From an uncultured bacterium (GTDB taxonomy: Bacteria > Actinomycetota > Coriobacteriia > Coriobacteriales > Coriobacteriaceae): a stretch of DNA of 64,000 bases. The position numbers were made by a program, and so were the translations under genes. The number at the start of each line of letters is the position of its first letter. Position 1 is the first letter of the stretch. Shown here piece after piece: positions 44,324-52,914 of the stretch. The stretch lies in assembly GCA_905216145.1 (NCBI GenBank), contig CAJMST010000007.1, positions 23,221 to 87,220 on the forward strand. The letters are read 5' to 3'. The notes beneath the pieces are model-generated. The model was not told where the DNA came from. It saw only the letters and a list, made by a program, of their open reading frames with translations, and did no database searches.

Positions 44324-46498
44324 TTAGGGGAGGAGCTTCATGGCGGCGTCGTGGGCGGCGTGCTCGTAGGTGTCGTCGAGGGGCTTGAGCGGCAGCAGGG
44401 CGGCGGCCTGTGCATCGCCACGGTGCTCGAGGGCATGGGCGATCAGCCAGTCGGCGAGCTCGGGGTTCTTGGGCAGCGCCGGGCCATGCAGGTACGTGCC
44501 GATGACGCCCTTGTAGATCAGGCCCTCAAAGCCATCGTCGCCGTTGTTGCCGGTGCCCGCGACGACGGACGTTCCGAGCGGCGTTGCCTCCGCGTCGAGC
44601 AGGGTGCGACCTCCATGGTTCTCGAATCCCACAAAGGGCTCGGGTGCCAGGTCGGTCTTGACGGCGACGTTGCCGATCAGGCGGTCGGAGCCGCGCACGG
44701 TCTCGGCGGCAATGACGCCCAGGCCCTCGATGCGATTCTCGCCCATATAGTACGAACGGCCGAGCAGCTGATAGCTGCCGCAGATAGCGAGCAGCGAGCC
44801 GCCATCCTCAACATAGGCTGCGACCTTGTCTTTTTGAGCGAACAGCTCGTGTGCCACGGCCAGCTGGTCGCGGTCGGAGCCACCGCCCATCATGACGATG
44901 TCGGCGTCGGTGAGGTCGAGCGTCTCGCCCATGCGGACCTCGTCCACGCGCGCGGGAATGCCGCGCCAGGCGCAGCGGCGCTCGAGGGCAATGACGTTGC
45001 CGCCGTCGCCATAGAGGTTGAGGGCATCGGGATACAGGTAGACGATGCGCAGCGGGCGCGAAAGCTCGACCGGCGCAATATCGGTGGGGACAGCGCTGCC
45101 ATTGGCGCGTGTTACGGCGTGGGAGGTGACCGAGCTCGCATCGGCGCCCTTAAGCTCGTCGAGCTCCTTGACCAGTGGCGGGAAGGCCGTGTAGTTGGCG
45201 ACGGCGTAGAAAGTATCGCCAGCCTCCTCGTCTGCCACGGCGCCGATCGCCTGCTCGATATTCGAGATGATGGCGGCATCGATGCCGGCGTACTTGAGGC
45301 GTACCTGCATGTCGTGCGCGCGCGTGCCGCCGGCAAAGGCGACAAGCCCCGTTGTGTCGGCGATGCGCTCAAAGTCGACGTCGTAGATCCACGACACATC
45401 GTGGCCGTCGGCATCGTTGTCGTTGAGGAAGAAGGCGCAGAGCCTGCCGCCTGCCGTTTTAATGGACTGAATCTGGCGATCGAAACCCACGGGATTCTTG
45501 GCCAGGTTTGCCTCGACGGTACGGCCGGCGATCTCCCAGCGGCCCATACGCCCGCCGGCGGGGATGTAGGCATCGAGCGTGGGCTGCAGATGCGCCGCGT
45601 CCACGCCCAGCTCGTGGGCGGCGAAGAATGCTGCGGCTACGTTGTAGACCATGTACAGGCCGTTGTAGCGCGTGGCGATGTGTACGGCAGCCGCGTCGGG
45701 CGCAGATCCAAAGACCAGGTCAAAGCCGTAGCCGTCACAGCCGAGCTCCACGCCCGTCACGCGACGGACAAGCCCGGGGCGGGCCCAGCCGCACGAGGGA
45801 CAATGGTATGCGCCAAGCTGTCCGTACTGCACATAGTCGTACTCCAACGGCGCGTTGCACTGTGAGCAAAAACGCGAGTCGCTAATGCGGTCGGATTCGG
45901 TGTTGGTGGCGCCGTCGATGCCAAAGGCGATGCTTGCATTGGGAACGCGCGCGGCGATTGCGGCACACAGCGGGTCGTCTGCGTTGTAGATGAGCGTCGT
46001 TGCCGGTGAAAGCTCCAGCGCGTGGGCGATGACGTCCTGGGTGTGGTCGATCTCGCCGTAACGGTCCAGCTGGTCGCGGAACAGGTTGAGCAGCACAAAG
46101 TACGTCGGCTTGAGCTTGGGCAGAACGCGTACGGTGTAGAGCTCGTCGCACTCAAAAACGCCCACGCGCTTGCTGCTGGTGTGCTTAAGGCCGCCGCGGG
46201 CCTCGAGCAGAGCACCCACCACACCAGGCTCCATATTGTTGCCGGCACGGTTGCACACCACGTTAGCGCCGCTGGCAGCAACGGCGTCGGCGATGAGGTT
46301 GGAGGTGGTGGTCTTGCCATTGGTACCGGTAATCACCACGCTGCGGTCGACCAGGCTCGCGAGGTCGCTTAGCAGCTCGGGGTCGATCTTCATGGCGATA
46401 CGGCCGGGAAGCACGCCGCCCTGGCGCTTGAGGACGGAGCGCAGCCCCCAGCGAGCGATATCGCTCGAGGCGCAGGCGAGAGATGAGCGGAGGTTCAT
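44324..46498 (-). CDS. MurT-GatD single-chain fusion (lipid II isoglutaminyl synthase)
   Basis: 724-residue fusion of the two subunits that amidate D-Glu of lipid II to D-isoglutamine. MurT part (1-455): Mur-ligase P-loop GTNGKTTT (58-65), zinc ribbon Cys211, Cys214, Cys233, Cys236, and the C-terminal DUF1727 region (GRMGRWEIAGRTVEANLAKNPVGF). A linker of about 25 residues leads to the GatD glutaminase (481-724): catalytic Cys573 in LLAICGSYQLLG and His671 in YLHGPALPKNP. The reading frame is continuous through the joint. In Staphylococcus and Streptococcus the two are separate genes. AGGAACGG precedes the ATG. Membrane-proximal cytoplasmic cell-wall step. Confidence 0.94.
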   Translation of the reverse strand: MNLRSSLACASSDIARWGLRSVLKRQGGVLPGRIAMKIDPELLSDLASLVDRSVVITGTNGKTTTSNLIADAVAASGANVVCNRAGNNMEPGVVGALLEARGGLKHTSSKRVGVFECDELYTVRVLPKLKPTYFVLLNLFRDQLDRYGEIDHTQDVIAHALELSPATTLIYNADDPLCAAIAARVPNASIAFGIDGATNTESDRISDSRFCSQCNAPLEYDYVQYGQLGAYHCPSCGWARPGLVRRVTGVELGCDGYGFDLVFGSAPDAAAVHIATRYNGLYMVYNVAAAFFAAHELGVDAAHLQPTLDAYIPAGGRMGRWEIAGRTVEANLAKNPVGFDRQIQSIKTAGGRLCAFFLNDNDADGHDVSWIYDVDFERIADTTGLVAFAGGTRAHDMQVRLKYAGIDAAIISNIEQAIGAVADEEAGDTFYAVANYTAFPPLVKELDELKGADASSVTSHAVTRANGSAVPTDIAPVELSRPLRIVYLYPDALNLYGDGGNVIALERRCAWRGIPARVDEVRMGETLDLTDADIVMMGGGSDRDQLAVAHELFAQKDKVAAYVEDGGSLLAICGSYQLLGRSYYMGENRIEGLGVIAAETVRGSDRLIGNVAVKTDLAPEPFVGFENHGGRTLLDAEATPLGTSVVAGTGNNGDDGFEGLIYKGVIGTYLHGPALPKNPELADWLIAHALEHRGDAQAAALLPLKPLDDTYEHAAHDAAMKLLP

Positions 46499-46543
46499 GA
46501 AGCCGTTCCTAACATAGATGACATGGTCGGGGCGATCGCGTCG

Positions 46544-47587
46544 CTAAAAGCCGTAGCGGCGCGCAAATTCCTGGGCAAGCTGCGATACGTCTTCGCAGGC
46601 GTTGGCCCAGGGGGCAAAGTCGGGGGTGTCCGAGATAATGCCGTCGGCTTCCCAAACCGCCTGGTGCGAGAGGTCCCAGGGGTCGCGCGGCTCGGGTCGG
46701 CAGGGAAGATACGGCGTCTGGTACATGGGGTTCAGCAAGAAGAACGCGCCGCCCTCGCAACGGTTGGCGAACTCACGCAGCGCGCGCGTCGCCGGACGCA
46801 TCTTGTTTGTTTTGAACAGCAGAATCGTGCGGGCGAGCAGGTACCAGGGGGAGTTTTCGAGTGCGTCTGCCCCCATCTGTTCCTCGAGCTGATGTGCCAG
46901 GGCAAAAAAGCCGTCCTGGTCTTCCAGGCGAGCGAGGGCGAGCAACACGGTGCCGGCAGCTCGGGTGGGATAGCCTTCTGCCTTAAGGACACGGCGAGAG
47001 TAGTTGGCGGCGGCGCGGTAACGAGCGCTCGCCATGCACAGCTGCGAGATGGCCTCGAGCGTGTGAAGCCAGCCGATAAGCGCCGGCTCGCTCACGGTAA
47101 GGTCTGCTGCGGTGACACCGTCGGCCAAAACATTATTGGCCCAGTAGTGCGGGGCCTCCATATCAAACCCGGGCACGCTCTGTTGCAGATAGTCGGCCGT
47201 GCTCGCCTCGAGCTTCATCAAGTCGCCCAGGCAAGCATCGACGGGCGTGTCGGCCAGAATGATGGCGAGCAGTTGGGCATCGAGGACATGCGCATCGACG
47301 CGAACAATCTTGAGCAGCTCATCGCGCATGTCGTCGAACAGGCGGTTGCGCGTCTGCTCAAACTCCTCGTCGCTGCCCATGTCCTCGATGCGGCGAAGCT
47401 CGTCAAGCAAATGACGATGAACGCCGGCATAGGACAGCAGCGCTTGGGCATGCTCGGTCTGCGCATACTTGTGAGGGTTTGCGCTGATGTCGTTATGGAC
47501 AAGCTCGCGTGCTGCATCGGTGAGTTCGGGGTGCGATGCTAGATAGGTGCGCTCCAGATAGGCGGGGATGTAGACGCTCGGATCCAT
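46544..47587 (-). CDS. Unknown helical protein A (coupled pair), 347 residues
   Basis: Not recognised. Soluble, nearly all-helical, acidic, with TPR-like helix repetition (YRAAANYSRRVLKAEGYPTRAAGTVLLALARLEDQDGFFALAHQLEEQ). No catalytic motif. Its start overlaps the stop of the following-upstream gene by one base (TAATG), so both are made together, and the C-terminal half resembles that partner in plan (ALARLE... / MLAMAKLE..., then PYLPCRPEPRDPWDLS / PYLANTPLRRRPKDAERDLDPW), suggesting an old duplication. Encoded directly upstream of murT-gatD on the same strand. Confidence 0.75.
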   Translation of the reverse strand: MDPSVYIPAYLERTYLASHPELTDAARELVHNDISANPHKYAQTEHAQALLSYAGVHRHLLDELRRIEDMGSDEEFEQTRNRLFDDMRDELLKIVRVDAHVLDAQLLAIILADTPVDACLGDLMKLEASTADYLQQSVPGFDMEAPHYWANNVLADGVTAADLTVSEPALIGWLHTLEAISQLCMASARYRAAANYSRRVLKAEGYPTRAAGTVLLALARLEDQDGFFALAHQLEEQMGADALENSPWYLLARTILLFKTNKMRPATRALREFANRCEGGAFFLLNPMYQTPYLPCRPEPRDPWDLSHQAVWEADGIISDTPDFAPWANACEDVSQLAQEFARRYGF

Positions 47588-48663
47588 TAGAGGTCCCCTC
47601 CCTTAAACGGCAATCCCTGTTCGGCCGCGCGCAGGATGCGTTCGTCGATCTGGGAGCGCACGATGTCGTTGGTGGCGACCCAGGCGGCAAAGCTGGCGTT
47701 GTCGGGCGCGCCTAGGCCCTCCTGCAGCACCGGTGTCGCCTCGGACAGGGCAAGGACAAGCTCGTCGGTGGAGCCCGGACCTACGTTGACGCGGGCATAG
47801 ACGCCATCGGGAAGCTCGGTTTGGAAGTAGAGCGCCTCGGCCGCGTGTGGGCATGAGCGCACCAGGATGCGCAGGTAGTGTTCGGCGCCTTCGTAGTCCA
47901 GCTCGCGCCAGGCTGCGCTCATCAGCGCGATGAGCGTCCATGGGTCCAGGTCGCGCTCCGCGTCCTTGGGACGGCGGCGCAGCGGCGTGTTGGCAAGATA
48001 GGGCACGGAGTGGGCGGAACGAAAACGCTTGAGCTCCTCGGCAGGGTATTCGAGCTTTGCCATGGCAAGCATCGCGGTATGGCGGACGCCAGCGGGGTCG
48101 TTGGGCGCAAAGTCCAGGCTGCGATTCGCGGCATCCAGCGACATGCGGTAGCGGCCGCTAATGAGCGCGCGCGATGCCAAGGCGGCAAGCCAGCGCAGGT
48201 AGGGACGGCGGGTCAGGTCGCCTGCGGCCTCACGCTCGTAGGGGTCCTGCGCCGAGGCGATCTTGAGCGCCAAATCGTGCTCCACCTCGTCGCACTTGGA
48301 CACCAGATACTGTACGTATTCCTCGTTGGATTCGGCGGTGAGCGCCGTCAGCATGCGCTGGGCATCCCAGTTGGCCGGATCGAGCGCGGCTGCCTCGCGG
48401 AGCATGTTCTCGGCTGCGGCTTCTTCTTGCTCTGCCTGGGCGTCGTCGGGGATAAAAGGGATGCGGTAGTCGACAGCCTCGACCACCTTGGCAATGAGGT
48501 GCCCGGCGCGGTCGCGATCGTGCACGATGAGCGGCGCGGGGTTGCGGGTGAATTGCTCCATCAGACGCTCGACGGCGGGGCCGTCAGTGAGCGGGATATT
48601 GTCGCGGCGCAAGGCCTCAAGAACGAGGCGATGGCAATCCTCTTGAATGGGATCGAATGCCAT
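47587..48663 (-). CDS. Unknown helical protein B (coupled pair), 358 residues
   Basis: Not recognised. ATG 48663 follows AAAGGAGG by 4 bp. Helical with TPR-like stretches: AAALDPANWDAQRMLTALTAES, YRMSLDAANRSLDFAPNDPAGVRHTAMLAMAKLEYP and ELDYEGAEHYLRILVRSCPHAAEALYFQ. No membrane segment or enzyme signature. First gene of a probable operon with protein A and murT-gatD; an adaptor or scaffolding role would fit TPR-like folds, but nothing in the sequence identifies a partner. Confidence 0.78.
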   Translation of the reverse strand: MAFDPIQEDCHRLVLEALRRDNIPLTDGPAVERLMEQFTRNPAPLIVHDRDRAGHLIAKVVEAVDYRIPFIPDDAQAEQEEAAAENMLREAAALDPANWDAQRMLTALTAESNEEYVQYLVSKCDEVEHDLALKIASAQDPYEREAAGDLTRRPYLRWLAALASRALISGRYRMSLDAANRSLDFAPNDPAGVRHTAMLAMAKLEYPAEELKRFRSAHSVPYLANTPLRRRPKDAERDLDPWTLIALMSAAWRELDYEGAEHYLRILVRSCPHAAEALYFQTELPDGVYARVNVGPGSTDELVLALSEATPVLQEGLGAPDNASFAAWVATNDIVRSQIDERILRAAEQGLPFKGGDL

Positions 48664-48693
48664 GGGGCCTCCTTTGCTGCGGTTAGGGTTCAA

Positions 48694-49161
48694 ATGTCTC
48701 TATATAAAGGTCTAGTTTACCCGCATGTGGCACACCGGGGGTGCCGCACTTGGACTTGCACCTTTGCACCACGAAGACGGATGTCGCACAAATGTCGGCA
48801 CCTCAGTTGCGCGGGTGGTATCACAGTGCCGTAAACGGTCGATTTTTGGCGGCGAACGGGGCACATTTTGGAGGGGCACAGTCCTACCCGGGATATGTGG
48901 TCAACCCTGATAAAACGTTTGCCCAGCTTGGGAGTATGAATGCCCCACAAGGGTCTTCAGGGATAGAAAAAACGTTTCATCATTGTTGGCTTTAGGTGAA
49001 TAACTGACCAACCAGAACGGTAAAATAGTGTTTGTCTGAGCGTTGAGACGTTTAGACATTGCGTCGCTATCGCCGGCGACGCACAAAATGGTCCTAACGG
49101 AGCCAATCGGGTGCTCCGTTATATACGCAAGTCTAAGAGGGGCTTGTTTAGGAGGCACAGT
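48694..49161. other. 470-bp divergent intergenic region
   Basis: Lies between the divergent protein B and alcohol dehydrogenase genes. A -10-like TAAAAT is at 49021 and a stem GCGTCGC/GCGACGC at about 49062-49083 precedes the dehydrogenase. The rest shows no gene with native codon use; no riboswitch recognised. Confidence 0.4.
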
Positions 49162-50385
49162 ATGGGACGTTTTACCAATCCTCGCGATCTGTACTTTGGT
49201 GAGGGCGCTCGCCACGAGGTGAAGAACCTCAAGGGCAAGAAGGCCATCATCGTTTCTGGCGGCAGCTCTATGCGCCGCGGCGGGTTCCTGCAGGACGTTG
49301 AGGCCGACCTCAAAGAGGGCGGCTTCGAGGTCAAGCTGTTCGAGGGCGTCGAGTCCGATCCGTCCATCGAGACGGTCATGAAGGGCGCCGAGGCCATGCG
49401 CGAGTTCGAGCCCGACTGGATTATCGCCATCGGCGGCGGCTCGCCCATCGATGCCGCTAAGGCCATGTGGGTCTTCTACGAGTATCCCGAGGAGTCCTTC
49501 GATAACATCATCCAGCCGTTCAGCTTCCCTGAGCTGCGTCAGAAGGCTCACTTCTGCGCCATCTCCTCTACCTCCGGTACCGCTACCGAGGTCACTGCCT
49601 TCTCCGTCATTACCGACTACGCCAAGGGCATCAAGTACCCGCTGGCCGACTTCAACATCACCCCTGATGTCGCCATCGTCGACCCCGAGCTCACCTACAC
49701 CATGCCCGCCAAGCTGTGCGCTCATACCGGCATGGACGCTCTGACCCACTGCATGGAGGCCTACGTTTCCACCTGCGCCTCTATGTTCACCGACGCCAAC
49801 GCTCTGCACGGCATCCGCGAGATCGTCGAGTGGCTGCCCAAGTCCTATGCTGGCGACCATGAGGCCCGTCAGCACATGCACGAGGCACAGTGCATCGCCG
49901 GTATCGCCTTCTCCTCGGGCCTGCTCGGCATCGTTCACTCCATGGCTCACAAGACCGGTGCAGCCTTTGAGAACGGCCACATCATCCACGGTGCTGCTAA
50001 CGCCATGTACCTGGGCAAGGTCATCCAGTGGAACTCCAAGGACCCGCGCGCTGCCGAGCGTTACGCTTACGTGGCCAAGGAGATCCTGCACCTTCCCGGC
50101 GAGACCAACGAGGAGCTCATCGCTGCGCTCGTCCAGAAGATTCGCGACCTCAACGACCAGCTCAACATTCCGCAGTCCATCAAGGATTACGCGAATGGTG
50201 GCGTGAAGGTCGACGCCGAGAACCCGCAGATGGTTTCCGAGGAGGAGTTCCTCGCCAAGCTGCCCGAGATCGCCGCGAACGCCGAGCAGGACGCCTGCAC
50301 GCCCGAGAACCCGCGTGAGACCAAGGCTGCCGACTTCGAGAAGATTCTCAAGGCCTGCTACTACGACACCGACATCGATTTCTAA
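49162..50385 (+). CDS. Iron-containing alcohol dehydrogenase
   Basis: 407-residue group III (Fe-ADH) NAD(P)H-dependent alcohol dehydrogenase. ATG 49162 follows AGGAGG; the longer frame is leader. Nucleotide-binding GGGSPIDAAKAMW (about 96-108), SSTSGTATEVTAFSVI, and metal ligands spread over DALTHCMEAYVS and HSMAHKTGAAFENGHIIHG. Closest by eye to butanol/1,3-propanediol-type enzymes of fermentative anaerobes; substrate is uncertain. Own terminator; the next two genes encode GldA-type enzymes of the same superfamily. Confidence 0.92.
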   Translation: MGRFTNPRDLYFGEGARHEVKNLKGKKAIIVSGGSSMRRGGFLQDVEADLKEGGFEVKLFEGVESDPSIETVMKGAEAMREFEPDWIIAIGGGSPIDAAKAMWVFYEYPEESFDNIIQPFSFPELRQKAHFCAISSTSGTATEVTAFSVITDYAKGIKYPLADFNITPDVAIVDPELTYTMPAKLCAHTGMDALTHCMEAYVSTCASMFTDANALHGIREIVEWLPKSYAGDHEARQHMHEAQCIAGIAFSSGLLGIVHSMAHKTGAAFENGHIIHGAANAMYLGKVIQWNSKDPRAAERYAYVAKEILHLPGETNEELIAALVQKIRDLNDQLNIPQSIKDYANGGVKVDAENPQMVSEEEFLAKLPEIAANAEQDACTPENPRETKAADFEKILKACYYDTDIDF

Positions 50386-50408
50386 TCGACTCTCACTCGT
50401 CGTCTTTG

Positions 50409-50446
50409 GGAGGTTCCGCACGTCATGGTGCGGAACCTCCTTTTCT
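50409..50446 (+). terminator. Alcohol dehydrogenase terminator
   Basis: GGAGGTTCCGCAC (50409-50421) pairs perfectly with GTGCGGAACCTCC (50428-50440), followed by TTTTCTTT. Confidence 0.92.
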
Positions 50447-50481
50447 TTCTCTTGCATCGAATATGCGAAATGGAGTCAACT

Positions 50482-51582
50482 ATGGCTGCAATTTTTAATA
50501 GCCCCAGCAAGTACATCCAGGGTCCGGACGAGCTCGCCAAGCTCGGCTCCTATGTCGAGCCGCTCGGCGGCAAAGCCCTCGTTATCGTGACGCCTTCGGG
50601 CAAGAAGCGCGTCGGCACCAAGATCGAGGGCGGTTTTGCCGAGGCTAAGGCCGAGCTGCTGTTTGAGGACTTTAACGGCGAGTGCTCCAAGGGCGAGGTC
50701 GATCGCCTGGTTGCGCTCGCCCGCGACAACGGTTGCGACATCATCGTCGGCGTCGGTGGCGGCAAGATCCTCGATACCGCGAAGGCCGTTGCCTATTACC
50801 TGGAGTCCCCGGTTATTATTTGCCCCACCATCGCCTCGACCGATGCGCCGTGCTCGGCGCTTTCGGTGCTCTACACCGACGACGGCCAGTTCGATAAATA
50901 TCTCTTCCTTAAGGCAAACCCCAACATTGTCCTGATGGATACGACAGTTATCGCGGCGAGCCCGGTGCGCCTGACGGTTTCCGGTATGGGCGATGCGCTC
51001 GCAACCTACTTTGAGGCCCAGGCGACGCATGATGCCGACGGTGGCACTTGCGCCGGCGGCAAGGGCGGAATGGCCGGCCTGGCGCTCGCCAAGCTCTGCT
51101 ACGAGACGCTTATGGCCGATGGCGTCAAGGCCAAGGTCGCGCTGGAGAAGGGTGCGCTCACGCCTGCCGTTGAGCATATCATCGAGGCCAATACGCTGCT
51201 TTCCGGCATTGGCTTTGAGAGCTCGGGCCTTGCTGCTGCTCATGCCATCCACAATGGCCTGACGATGCTGCCCGAGTGCCATGGCATGTATCACGGCGAG
51301 AAGGTCGCCTTTGGCACCATCGTCCAGCTGGTACTTGAGGATGCCCCGACCGAGAAGCTCGAGGAAGTCTTGGGCTTCTGCATTGAGCTGGGCCTGCCGG
51401 TCACGATGAAGGAACTTGGCGTTGCCGAGCTTACGCGCGAGCAGGCCATGGTCGTTGCCGAGGCCGCCTGCGCGCCCGATGACACCATGTGCAACATGCC
51501 GTTTGAGGTGACGCCCGAGATGGTCGCAAACGCCATCCTGGGTGCCGACGCGCTGGGCCACTACTATCTCATGGATGAGTAA
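50482..51582 (+). CDS. gldA: Glycerol dehydrogenase
   Basis: 366-residue GldA-type NAD+-dependent glycerol dehydrogenase forming dihydroxyacetone. ATG 50482 (MAAIFNSPSKYIQGPDEL) is the family start; TGGAG lies 6 bp upstream. NAD-binding GVGGGKILDTAKAVA, PTIASTDAPCSALSVLY, and Zn ligands Asp in GMGDALATYFEAQ and His in AAHAIHNGL and YHGEKVAFG are all present. Flanked by terminators on both sides, so it is a single-gene unit. A diverged paralogue follows. Confidence 0.95.
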   Translation: MAAIFNSPSKYIQGPDELAKLGSYVEPLGGKALVIVTPSGKKRVGTKIEGGFAEAKAELLFEDFNGECSKGEVDRLVALARDNGCDIIVGVGGGKILDTAKAVAYYLESPVIICPTIASTDAPCSALSVLYTDDGQFDKYLFLKANPNIVLMDTTVIAASPVRLTVSGMGDALATYFEAQATHDADGGTCAGGKGGMAGLALAKLCYETLMADGVKAKVALEKGALTPAVEHIIEANTLLSGIGFESSGLAAAHAIHNGLTMLPECHGMYHGEKVAFGTIVQLVLEDAPTEKLEEVLGFCIELGLPVTMKELGVAELTREQAMVVAEAACAPDDTMCNMPFEVTPEMVANAILGADALGHYYLMDE

Positions 51583-51594
51583 ATCAAGCTAAGG

Positions 51595-51630
51595 AAGGGG
51601 CAAAGCCAGCAGATGGCTTTGCCCCTTTTT
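51595..51630 (+). terminator. gldA terminator
   Basis: GGGGCAAAGCC (51597-51607) pairs with GGCTTTGCCCC (51615-51625), followed by TTTTT. Confidence 0.92.
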
Positions 51631-51634
51631 GCTA

Positions 51635-51665
51635 TGGTGCAAAGGGGTCAGGTTGCTTTGTACCA
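51635..51665 (+). repeat. CAAAGG-type stem-loop repeat before the second GldA gene
   Basis: TGGTGCAAAG (51635-51644) pairs with CTTTGTACCA (51656-51665) except at one position, around GGGTCAGGTTG. It resembles the repeats at 9581, 19863 and 44281, but here lies between a terminator and the next gene. Confidence 0.6.
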
Positions 51666-51695
51666 ATTGTTGTTGATGAAAGGGCGGATTCTCGT

Positions 51696-52763
51696 ATGTC
51701 GCTTCCTATGGTTTACGGCGGTCCCGGCCGGTATGTTCAGGGGCCGGGTGAGCTCTCGCGTCAGGGCAGGTATTTGTCATGGTTGGGTTGCGCTGCCTAT
51801 GCCTTGTTTGACCAGGGCACCGAGGATCGGCTGTGCAGGCAGATCGTCGATGGATTTCTGGATGAAGATCTAAGCGAGCCGTTCTTTAAGATTTACAACG
51901 GTCCGTGTACGGAAGATGCCGTTGTCGAAATGGCCAAGGAAGCCCGGGCCGAGTATTGCGACATGGTGGTGGGCATTGGCGGCGGCAAGATGCTCGATAT
52001 CGCCAAGGCCGTTGCGTTCTATGCCGAGTTGCCGTTGTGCGTATGCCCCACGGCGGCCTCAATGGATGGTCCGTGCAGCGCGATTTCGGTGTTGTATCAC
52101 GAGGATGGGTCGTTCGACCGCTACCTGATGCTCGAGAAGAATCCAGACCTGGTCGTGGTCGATACCAACGTGGTCGCGGCGGCCCCACTGCGTATGACGG
52201 TCGCTGGCATGGGCGATGCGCTGGCAACGTACTTCGAGGCGCGTTCGTGCACCGCGGCGCACGGCGTCAACGAACACGGTGGCGCGCCGGGGCACTTGGC
52301 CCTGGTCACAGCACGTGCCTGCTACGACACGCTCATGGAGTGCGGTGTCGCTGCCAAGCGCGATCTCAAAAAGGGCCGTACATCGCCAGCGGTTGAGCGC
52401 CTGATCGAGTGCAATATTCTGCTTTCGGGTGTTGGCTTTGAGAGTGGCGGCCTAGCGCTCGCTCATGCCATTGCCAACGGCCTGACGATTTTGCCCGAGT
52501 GCAAGGCTATGCACGGCGAGGCCGTGGCGTTTGGTCTGGTGGTGCAGCTGCGCCTGGAGCGTGCGCCCGAGCTTGATCAGGTGCTCGAGTTTTGCCAGCG
52601 CGTTGGTCTGCCGACGACGCTCGAGGAGCTGGGCCTTGGCGAGATTTCCGATGCCGACCTGATGAGCGTTGCGGACGCGGCCTTTAGAAACGAACGTAAT
52701 ATGGCCAACGAGCAGGCCAAGGTGACCAAACGAAAGCTCGTGCAGCTCATGCGCGAGGCATAG
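51696..52763 (+). CDS. GldA-like polyol dehydrogenase (paralogue)
   Basis: 355-residue paralogue of the preceding GldA. It keeps GIGGGKMLDIAKAVAFYAELPLCVCPTAASMDGPCSAISVLY and the metal ligands (GMGDALATYFEA, LAHAIANGL, MHGEAVAFG), so it should be active. The N-terminal third is strongly diverged (SRQGRYLSWLGCAAYALFDQG in place of the usual strand-helix), and ASMD replaces ASTD in the substrate pocket, which suggests a different polyol. AAAGGGCGG precedes the ATG. Possibly from duplication of gldA. Confidence 0.85.
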   Translation: MSLPMVYGGPGRYVQGPGELSRQGRYLSWLGCAAYALFDQGTEDRLCRQIVDGFLDEDLSEPFFKIYNGPCTEDAVVEMAKEARAEYCDMVVGIGGGKMLDIAKAVAFYAELPLCVCPTAASMDGPCSAISVLYHEDGSFDRYLMLEKNPDLVVVDTNVVAAAPLRMTVAGMGDALATYFEARSCTAAHGVNEHGGAPGHLALVTARACYDTLMECGVAAKRDLKKGRTSPAVERLIECNILLSGVGFESGGLALAHAIANGLTILPECKAMHGEAVAFGLVVQLRLERAPELDQVLEFCQRVGLPTTLEELGLGEISDADLMSVADAAFRNERNMANEQAKVTKRKLVQLMREA

Positions 52764-52914
52764 TTTGGCGCTTGATCGACCTTGTGCAACCGAGGCGGCG
52801 ATAGGCCATGGACTATTTGCCGCAAAGATGCTCAGCGTGTAGTTTGCCCGAGGTGTGGGCCGATAGCGTATCATTATCTCTTGCTTGTTTGCACTGCTCA
52901 GGGAGGGGCCGCGC

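Noticed and set aside
44294..45865. 523-residue plus-strand ORF
   Set aside because: Antisense to murT-gatD, whose catalytic motifs identify the true strand.
48741..48995. 84-residue plus-strand ORF in the divergent gap
   Set aside because: No ribosome site, composition unlike neighbours, and it would fill the promoter region between two divergent genes.
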